Positions 22,210-27,486 of a stretch of 27,486 nucleotides of DNA are shown piece after piece. The DNA is taken from positions 1-27,486 of the forward strand of contig JBJEHN010000076.1 of the NCBI GenBank assembly GCA_051876105.1, in the 5' to 3' direction. The notes under the pieces were generated by a model. The model saw only the letters and a list, made by a program, of their open reading frames with translations, had not been told where the DNA came from and ran no database searches. Source of the DNA: W2P13-069 sp051876105 (GTDB taxonomy: Bacteria; Actinomycetota; Coriobacteriia; Coriobacteriales; QAMH01). Numbering within the stretch: the stretch's first letter is position 1; each line of letters starts with the position of its first letter. The position numbers and the translations under genes were made by a program.

Positions 22210-23072
22210 TCGCCGCAGCAGCCAGCTGTTATGACGAGCTGAGGGACCTCTTGGCCAGCTCGCTGCCGTTCAGCGGAGCAGGCCAGCGCATCGACCTGCA
22301 CGTGCACAGCACCGCCTCGGACGGCTCGCTCTCGGCGGCGGAGCTCGTCGACCAGGCGCGCGAGCTGGGCATAGCCTGCATTGCCCTCACCAACCACGAC
22401 ACCGTGCGCGGCCTGGACGAGGCCGTCGAGCTGGGCCGCCGGCGCGGGGTCAGGGTGATCGGCGGCATCGAGGTGAGCGCCTGGGACGCGCGCCGCGGGC
22501 GCAAGGTGCACATCCTGGGCTACGGGCTCTCGAGCCATGCCCCCGCCCTCAGCTCGCTGTGCACACCCCTGCTCGAGCGGCGCAACGCCAACTCCCGCTG
22601 GCAGTTGCAGCGCTTGCTCGAGGCGGGATACAGCGTCGATGCCGCCTTCGCCCAGCGCCTGGCCGGCGCCTCCACGAGCCTCTACAAGCAGCACATCATG
22701 GCGGCGCTCACCTCCTCGCCGCACAGCTCGCCCGAGTACGGGCAGCTTTACCGCAGCCTGTTCAAGGGCGAGGGCATCTGCGCGCGCGACATCGACTACG
22801 TTGACATGCGCGACGCCGTCCGCGCGGTCTGCGCAGACGGGGGAGTGCCGGTCGTGGCGCATCCCGGCCAGCTTGACAGCTATGACGCAGTCCCGGAGCT
22901 CGTTGAGCTGGGGCTCGCGGGCATCGAGCTCTACCACCCGGACCACACGGAGGCCGACCGCGAGCGCTGTCGCGAGCTCGCCTCTCGCTACGGCCTGCTG
23001 TGCACCGCCGGTTCGGACTACCACGGCGCCTTCGGCAGCATCCCCTCGTTGGGCTACAAGATTCCCCAATAG
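22206..23072 (+). CDS. phnPP: PHP-family cyclic phosphate dihydrolase (PhnPP type)
   Basis: This 288-residue protein has a polymerase-and-histidinol-phosphatase (PHP) domain: DLHVHSTASDG (30-40, metal ligands H32, H34 and D39), NHDT (63-66), GGIEVSA with E89, AHPGQ and the C-terminal GSDYHG. The Eggerthella lenta enzyme of this family hydrolyses 5-phosphoribosyl 1,2-cyclic phosphate in two steps to ribose 5-phosphate and phosphate. Position as last gene of a C-P lyase operon without phnP or phnN supports the same role here, namely finishing the pathway in place of PhnP. Other PHP proteins act on nucleoside phosphates, so the assignment rests on context plus family. ATG at 22206 overlaps the phnL stop (ATGA). 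Confidence 0.85.
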   Translation: MIAAAASCYDELRDLLASSLPFSGAGQRIDLHVHSTASDGSLSAAELVDQARELGIACIALTNHDTVRGLDEAVELGRRRGVRVIGGIEVSAWDARRGRKVHILGYGLSSHAPALSSLCTPLLERRNANSRWQLQRLLEAGYSVDAAFAQRLAGASTSLYKQHIMAALTSSPHSSPEYGQLYRSLFKGEGICARDIDYVDMRDAVRAVCADGGVPVVAHPGQLDSYDAVPELVELGLAGIELYHPDHTEADRERCRELASRYGLLCTAGSDYHGAFGSIPSLGYKIPQ

Positions 23073-23116
23073 CCGCCACGCCGCACCCGGGGCGCTTAAT
23101 CCGATCTTCGCTGGAC

Positions 23117-23154
23117 TTCTCTATGTTGTTTAGAGGACAATTCGCACGAACAAC
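23117..23154 (+). promoter_or_regulatory. Possible operator before the ABC exporter gene
   Basis: GTTGTT (23125-23130) and AACAAC (23149-23154) form an inverted repeat with 18 bases between. Nearby, CTCTA and TAGAG form a shorter one. The stretch is AT-richer than its flanks and lies 27-65 bases before the ATG, so it may hold the promoter and a repressor site, but no clean -35/-10 pair is visible. No intrinsic terminator is seen after the preceding gene. Confidence 0.25.
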
Positions 23155-23181
23155 GAAGAAGAGACAGCAGGTAGAGGTTTC

Positions 23182-24990
23182 ATGGCTAGGCAGAACATGT
23201 GCAACGACCCGCGCGCGGGCGAGGACTTCTCAGACCAGATCAAGCAGGCGCCCAAGGGCACGCTGAAGCGCTTCCTCAAGTACTACCGGCCCCATATGGG
23301 CCTGCTGGTGGCTGACTTGGTCTGCGCGCTGCTCATGGCGGGCATCGACCTGGCCTTCCCCCAGATACTCAACAGCATCATCAACTGCTTTCGCCAAGGG
23401 TTGGGGCAGCTCGTCATCGACAACTTGGCCTGGATCGGCATCGGGCTCGTTGCGATGTACGTCGTGAGCGCCCTGTGCAAGTACTTCATCAACGGCTGGG
23501 GCCACATCATGGGCGCGCGCATGGAGGCCGACATGCGTCAGGAGCTCTTCGAGAAGTACCAGGCGCTGGGCTTCGACTACTACGACCGCAACAAGACCGG
23601 CGACATGATGAGCCGCGTGACCAACGACCTCTTCGACATCAGCGAGTTCGCCCACCACGGCCCGGAGACCTTCATCATCGCCGGGCTGGAGGTGATCGGC
23701 GCGTTCGCCCTGCTGGCGCTCACCTGCTGGCAGCTCAGCCTCATCATGTTCGCCATCACGGGGCTGCTGGCCGTCTACGCGCTGTGGAAGAACATCGGCA
23801 TGCGCACCATCTTCAGGGCCCAGCGCACCAAGATCAGCGGCGTTAACACCCGCTTGCAAGACAGCCTGGGCGGCGTGAAGGTGGTCAAGTCGTTCTCCAA
23901 CGAGAACCACGAGATCGGGCGCTTCAGGGTGAGCAACAGCGACTTCTTGGAGGCCAAGAACGCTAGCTACATCAACATGGGCCAGTACGGCGGCATCATC
24001 AACCTGTTCACGGGCATCCTCTACACCTGCCTCATCGTGATAGGCGGTACCTTCGTCGCGCACGGCGTCATCGACGCGCAGGTTCTGGTCATGTACGCCC
24101 TCTACATCGGCATCTTCATGAACCCGCTCACCCAGCTCATCAACTTCACGGAGAACTTCCAGCGCGGCTACAGCGGCTTTGTGCGCTTCTGCGAGATCAT
24201 CGACGAGAAGCCCAGCGTGGAGGACCTGCCCGGCGCCGTGGAGCTCGCGGGTGTGCGGGGCCACGTGGAGTTCAAGGACGTGGGCTTTGCCTACGGGCCC
24301 GAGCTACCCCAGGTGCTGCAGGGCCTGAGCCTGGACATCCAGCCCGGCAAGACCGTGGCCCTGGTGGGGCCCAGCGGCGGCGGCAAGACCACGGTGTGCA
24401 GCCTGCTGCCGCGCTTCTACGACGTGACGCAGGGCTCGGTCTGCGTTGACGGCCGCGACATCCGCGAGTACACGGTGGAGAGCCTGCGCCGGGCGATCGG
24501 CGTGGTGCAGCAGGACGTCTACCTCTTCGACGGGACCATCCGCGACAACATCGCCTACGGCAAGCTGGGCGCCACGGACGCAGAGGTCGAGCAAGCCGCG
24601 CGCCGGGCGGGCGTGGACGAGTTCGCCCTCAAGCTCGCCGATGGCTACGACACGCTCGTGGGCGAGCGCGGCACGCGCCTTTCCGGCGGGCAGAAGCAGC
24701 GCATCTCCATCGCGCGCATGTTCCTCAAGAACCCGGCCATCCTCGTGCTCGACGAGGCGACCTCCGCGCTCGACAACGAGTCCGAGGCCTACATCCAGGC
24801 CAGCTTGGAGGAGCTTTCCAGCGGCAAGACCTGCCTGGTCATCGCGCACCGCCTCTCCACCATCCGCAACGCAGACGAGATCGTGGTCATCCGCGACGGG
24901 CAGGTGGAGCAGCGCGGCACCCACGAGGAGCTGCTCGCCGCAGGCGGCACCTACAAGGAGTACTACGAGATGCAGTTCCAAGTGGGCTAG
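23182..24990 (+). CDS. ABC exporter, fused membrane and ATPase domains (MsbA/LmrA-like)
   Basis: This 602-residue half-transporter is a complete type IV ABC exporter subunit. Residues 1-38 are cytoplasmic; six membrane helices follow between about 38 and 320 with the coupling region TKISGVNTRLQDSLGGVKVVKSFSNE. The ATPase domain has Walker A GPSGGGKT (396-403), signature LSGGQ (500-504), Walker B with D524 and E525, and switch His556. It probably works as a homodimer and exports a lipid, drug or peptide; nothing in the sequence fixes the substrate. No peptidase domain is present. The ATG at 23182 follows AGAGG with a short 4-base gap. It converges on uvrB with only 35 GC-rich bases between the ends, including the palindrome CGGCGCGCCG. 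Confidence 0.92.
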   Translation: MARQNMCNDPRAGEDFSDQIKQAPKGTLKRFLKYYRPHMGLLVADLVCALLMAGIDLAFPQILNSIINCFRQGLGQLVIDNLAWIGIGLVAMYVVSALCKYFINGWGHIMGARMEADMRQELFEKYQALGFDYYDRNKTGDMMSRVTNDLFDISEFAHHGPETFIIAGLEVIGAFALLALTCWQLSLIMFAITGLLAVYALWKNIGMRTIFRAQRTKISGVNTRLQDSLGGVKVVKSFSNENHEIGRFRVSNSDFLEAKNASYINMGQYGGIINLFTGILYTCLIVIGGTFVAHGVIDAQVLVMYALYIGIFMNPLTQLINFTENFQRGYSGFVRFCEIIDEKPSVEDLPGAVELAGVRGHVEFKDVGFAYGPELPQVLQGLSLDIQPGKTVALVGPSGGGKTTVCSLLPRFYDVTQGSVCVDGRDIREYTVESLRRAIGVVQQDVYLFDGTIRDNIAYGKLGATDAEVEQAARRAGVDEFALKLADGYDTLVGERGTRLSGGQKQRISIARMFLKNPAILVLDEATSALDNESEAYIQASLEELSSGKTCLVIAHRLSTIRNADEIVVIRDGQVEQRGTHEELLAAGGTYKEYYEMQFQVG

Positions 24991-25025
24991 GGCGGCGGCG
25001 CGCCGGCCGGTGCCGCGGGTGCACC

Positions 25026-27176
25026 CTAGCGGCGCTTGCCCATGTTCTTGCGGGTGCCGTGGACGCTGCCCTTGCGCGCCGTGCTCTTGAGCCGCTTGAG
25101 GGCCTCTGCCTCGTCCGTGCTCTCGACCTGCGCGCGCAGGCTGACTATCTGGTCCCTCAGGCGGGCGGCGCTCTCGAAGTCGAGCTTCTCGCTGGCGGCG
25201 GCCATCTGCTCTTCCAGCGTGGCCAGCAGGCGCATGACCTCCTCCTTGCCCAGCTCCGCGACCTCTGCGGCCAGGGCCTGGGCGGTGCTGCCGCCGTCCT
25301 CGCCCTCCTCCGCGCCAGCCAGCTTGTCCACGATGGAGTTGATGGCCTTGCGTATGGTCTTGGGCTCGATGCCGTGCTCGGTGTTGTATGCCTCCTGTAT
25401 GGCGCGGCGGCGGGCTGTCTCGTCCAGGGCAACGCGCATCGAGTCCGTGATGTTGTCTGCGTACATCAGCACCCTGCCGCTCACGTTGCGCGCGGCGCGG
25501 CCGATGGTCTGGATCAGGCTGCGCTTGTTGCGCAGGAAGCCCTCCTTGTCTGCGTCCAGGATGCACACCAGCGAGACCTCGGGCAGGTCCAAGCCCTCTC
25601 TCAGGAGGTTGATGCCCACCAGCACGTCGAAGGTGCCGGCGCGCAGGTCGCGCAGTATCTCCACGCGCTCCAGGGTGCCCACGTCGCTGTGCAGGTAGTT
25701 GGCGCGCACGCCCTGGTCGAGCAGGTGGTCTGTGAGCTCTTCGGCCATCTTCTTGGTGAGGGTGGTGACGAGCACGCGCTCGCCCGCCTCGACGACCTCC
25801 TTGACCTCGCCGATGAGGTCGTCGATCTGGCCCTTGGTGGGGCGCACCTCGATCTTGGGGTCGAGCAGGCCGGTGGGGCGGATGATCTGCTCGACCACCT
25901 GCTGGCTCACGCGCTCCTCGTAGTCGCCCGGGGTGGCGCTCACGTAGATGAACTGCGGTACGCGCTCCTCGTACTCGTCAAAGCGCAGCGGCCTGTTGTC
26001 CAGCGCACTGGGCAGGCGGAAGCCGTGCTCCACCAGCGTGACCTTGCGCGAGCGGTCGCCCTCGTGCATGCCGCGGATCTGGGGCACGGTGACGTGGCTC
26101 TCGTCGATGATGGTGAGGAAGCCCTTGCCGCCGAAGTAGTCGATCAGGGTGTAGGGCGGCTCTCCGGGCTTGCGGCCGTCCAAGTGCATGGAGTAGTTCT
26201 CGATGCCGGTGCAAAAGCCCATGGTCTCGAGCATCTCCAGGTCGTAGCCCGTGCGCTGCTCCAGGCGCTGGGCCTCCAGCAGCTTGCCGTCTGCGCGCAG
26301 CTCGCCCAAGCGCACGCGCAGCTCCTCGCTGATGCCCTTGAGCGCGCTTTCCACGCTGGGGCGGCTGGTGACGTAGTGACTGGCGGGCCAGATGGGGGTG
26401 GACTGGTACTCCAGCAGCTCTTCTCCCGTGAGCTTGTCCACCTCCTTGATGGAGTCGACCTCGTCGCCGAAGAACTCCACGCGCAGGAGGTTGTCGCTGT
26501 ACGGGGGGAAGACGTCCACCACGTCGCCCCTCACGCGGAAGCTTCCGCGCTGGGGGTCGTAGTCGTTGCGGTCGTACTGGATGTCTATGAGCTGGTGGAT
26601 GAAGTCGTCGCGGTCGAGGGGGACGTCCCTGTCCAAGAAGATGGACATCTCCATGTAGTTCTCCGGGCTGCCAATGCCGTAGATGCAGCTCACGGAGGCC
26701 ACCACGATCACGTCCTTGCGGGTGAGCAGGGCGGCGGTGGCGGCGTGGCGCAGCTTCTCGACCTCCTCGTTGATGGAGGAGTCCTTCTCGATGAAGGTGT
26801 CTGTCTGCGGGACGTAGGCCTCCGGCTGGTAGTAGTCGTAGTAGCTGACGAAATAGACCACCGGGTTGTCTGGGAAGAACTCCTTGAGCTCGCTGCAGAG
26901 CTGGGCGGCGAGCGTCTTGTTGGGCGCCATGACCAGGGTGGGCATCTGGCAGCGCTCGATGACGTTGGCCATGGTGAAGGTCTTGCCCGAGCCCGTCACG
27001 CCCAGCAGCGTCTGGTAGCGCAGGCCGTCCTTGACACCCTGCACCAGCTTCTCCACCGCCTGGGGCTGGTCCCCGCTCATGGAGTAGGGGGCCTCCACGC
27101 GGAACGCGCGGCCTGCCTCTCGGTGGCCGCCGATGATGCTTGCCTGTGCCTTGGGGTTGCTTTGGTCGGGGAGCAT
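25026..27176 (-). CDS. uvrB: UvrABC excision repair subunit B
   Basis: This 716-residue protein is the damage-verifying helicase-like subunit of nucleotide excision repair; it is loaded by UvrA and then engages UvrC. Walker A is GVTGSGKT (59-66). The beta-hairpin that clamps DNA is the YYDYYQPEAYVPQTDTFIEKDSSINEE region (about 112-138). DESHVTVPQIRGM and YVSATPGDYE are helicase motifs, and IGRAARN is motif VI. A UVR domain near the C-terminus (KLDFESAARLRDQI) binds UvrC. Length is usual for actinobacteria. The ATG at 27174-27176 is preceded by AGAAAGG on the minus strand. A -10-like TATCCT (27204-27209, minus) lies upstream without a good -35. I saw no SOS box. Confidence 0.97.
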   Translation of the reverse strand: MLPDQSNPKAQASIIGGHREAGRAFRVEAPYSMSGDQPQAVEKLVQGVKDGLRYQTLLGVTGSGKTFTMANVIERCQMPTLVMAPNKTLAAQLCSELKEFFPDNPVVYFVSYYDYYQPEAYVPQTDTFIEKDSSINEEVEKLRHAATAALLTRKDVIVVASVSCIYGIGSPENYMEMSIFLDRDVPLDRDDFIHQLIDIQYDRNDYDPQRGSFRVRGDVVDVFPPYSDNLLRVEFFGDEVDSIKEVDKLTGEELLEYQSTPIWPASHYVTSRPSVESALKGISEELRVRLGELRADGKLLEAQRLEQRTGYDLEMLETMGFCTGIENYSMHLDGRKPGEPPYTLIDYFGGKGFLTIIDESHVTVPQIRGMHEGDRSRKVTLVEHGFRLPSALDNRPLRFDEYEERVPQFIYVSATPGDYEERVSQQVVEQIIRPTGLLDPKIEVRPTKGQIDDLIGEVKEVVEAGERVLVTTLTKKMAEELTDHLLDQGVRANYLHSDVGTLERVEILRDLRAGTFDVLVGINLLREGLDLPEVSLVCILDADKEGFLRNKRSLIQTIGRAARNVSGRVLMYADNITDSMRVALDETARRRAIQEAYNTEHGIEPKTIRKAINSIVDKLAGAEEGEDGGSTAQALAAEVAELGKEEVMRLLATLEEQMAAASEKLDFESAARLRDQIVSLRAQVESTDEAEALKRLKSTARKGSVHGTRKNMGKRR

Positions 27177-27308
27177 GGGTGCGCCTTTCTCTCGCGTGCA
27201 CCAAGGATAGCGCGCCCCTGTGACATGGGCCGCGCAGAGCCGGGGCGGCCCGTGCGCGGCAGTGCAGCTTGCATAAAACCTGAAGCGTTACGGCTTAGAT
27301 TTCTTCCT

Positions 27309-27334
27309 AACAGGACAGTTACAGCTGCCCTGTT
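27309..27334. promoter_or_regulatory. Inverted repeat upstream of groS
   Basis: AACAGGaCAG (27309-27318) and CTGcCCTGTT (27325-27334) pair in 9 of 10 positions around a 6-base spacer. The site is 98-123 bases before the groS ATG and just upstream of a -10-like sequence. It does not match CIRCE (TTAGCACTC-N9-GAGTGCTAA) or the HspR site. Confidence 0.4.
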
Positions 27335-27341
27335 GCGCGAG

Positions 27342-27360
27342 GGGATGCCTATAGAATCCC
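27342..27360 (+). promoter_or_regulatory. Possible groS -10 element within a GGGAT-N9-ATCCC repeat
   Basis: TATAGAAT (27350-27357) is a good -10-like sequence, but the bases 17 upstream (GCCCTG) are not a -35 match. The arms GGGAT (27342-27346) and ATCCC (27356-27360) surround the -10 with a 9-base gap, a geometry a repressor could use. Confidence 0.4.
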
Positions 27361-27431
27361 TCACATGCCAAAACAGGCGCGCCCTTCGCGCGCCCCGATT
27401 AGGAAGGTAAACCCTACAAGGAGGCATCCGC

Positions 27432-27486
27432 ATGAATCTAAAACCATTGAGCGACCGCGTCATCATCAAGCAGGACGAGGCAGAGG
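27432..27486 (+). CDS. groS: Co-chaperonin GroES, 5' end only
   Basis: The first 18 residues, MNLKPLSDRVIIKQDEAE, are the conserved start of GroES, the 10-kDa lid of the GroEL chaperonin. The ATG at 27432 follows AAGGAGG at 27418-27424. The rest of the gene, and probably groEL, lies beyond the window. Its upstream region (27177-27431) holds the two inverted repeats listed separately and no CIRCE element. Confidence 0.9.
   Translation, partial: MNLKPLSDRVIIKQDEAE

Noticed and set aside
25059..27410. A 783-codon open frame on the plus strand across uvrB
   Set aside because: It is antisense to a clearly recognised uvrB and arises from high GC and codon bias; it has no recognisable domains and no ribosome site.
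27177..27431. A CIRCE heat-shock element before groS
   Set aside because: No match to TTAGCACTC-N9-GAGTGCTAA was found in this interval.

Overview
The window is a dense, high-GC bacterial chromosome segment. A member of the Coriobacteriia (Actinomycetota; Olsenella, Atopobium, Collinsella or Eggerthella type) is the best guess. Reasons: four-domain ribosomal protein S1, abundant GTG and TTG starts, Tat-type lipoprotein export, a TRAP 4TM/12TM transporter, and a phosphonate operon ending in a PHP-family cyclic phosphodiesterase of the type characterised in Eggerthella lenta. The genus assignment is inference; no rRNA or tRNA gene is present to confirm it.

Layout. 1-584: 3' end of a TRAP transporter permease. 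639-1484: RmlD-like sugar-nucleotide reductase. 1543-4242: DNA polymerase I, whose ribosome binding site lies in a hairpin. 4243-4632: repeat-rich intergenic region with a phased TTAAC/GAAAC series that looks like a nitrogen-regulator site. 4633-6273: amt-glnK ammonium uptake pair, closed by a strong terminator. 6364-6536: a large inverted-repeat element. 6647-8519: serine acetyltransferase, then a LysR regulator whose 3' end overlaps a convergent AI-2E-family membrane protein (8482-9696). 9864-11190: rpsA with its promoter and leader. 11204-12253: an MnmA-like protein that has lost both catalytic cysteines. 12299-12392: strong hairpins including a probable bidirectional terminator. 12561-23072: one long phosphonate operon, phnD-C-E1-E2-G-H-I-J-K-M-L-phnPP. 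23182-24990: ABC exporter. 25026-27176 (minus): uvrB. 27432-27486: start of groS.

How the genes work together. The phn operon is a complete route from uptake to Pi. PhnD/C/E1/E2 import phosphonate. PhnG/H/I/L attach ribose triphosphate, PhnM releases pyrophosphate, and PhnJ with PhnK cleaves the C-P bond to a 1,2-cyclic ribose phosphate. The PHP-domain enzyme takes the place of PhnP, and phnN is absent. Most junctions overlap by a few bases or abut, which suggests translational coupling. The amt-glnK pair is a standard ammonium-sensing module, but its PII protein lacks the Tyr51 modification site.

The most unusual observations are the cysteine-less MnmA-like protein next to rpsA; two strong hairpins plus a T-tract inside the start of that gene; ribosome-site-sequestering hairpins in front of polA and rpsA; the PII protein without Tyr51; and the 30-bp perfect inverted repeat between glnK and cysE. 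I found no CRISPR array, prophage, transposase, tRNA or rRNA.
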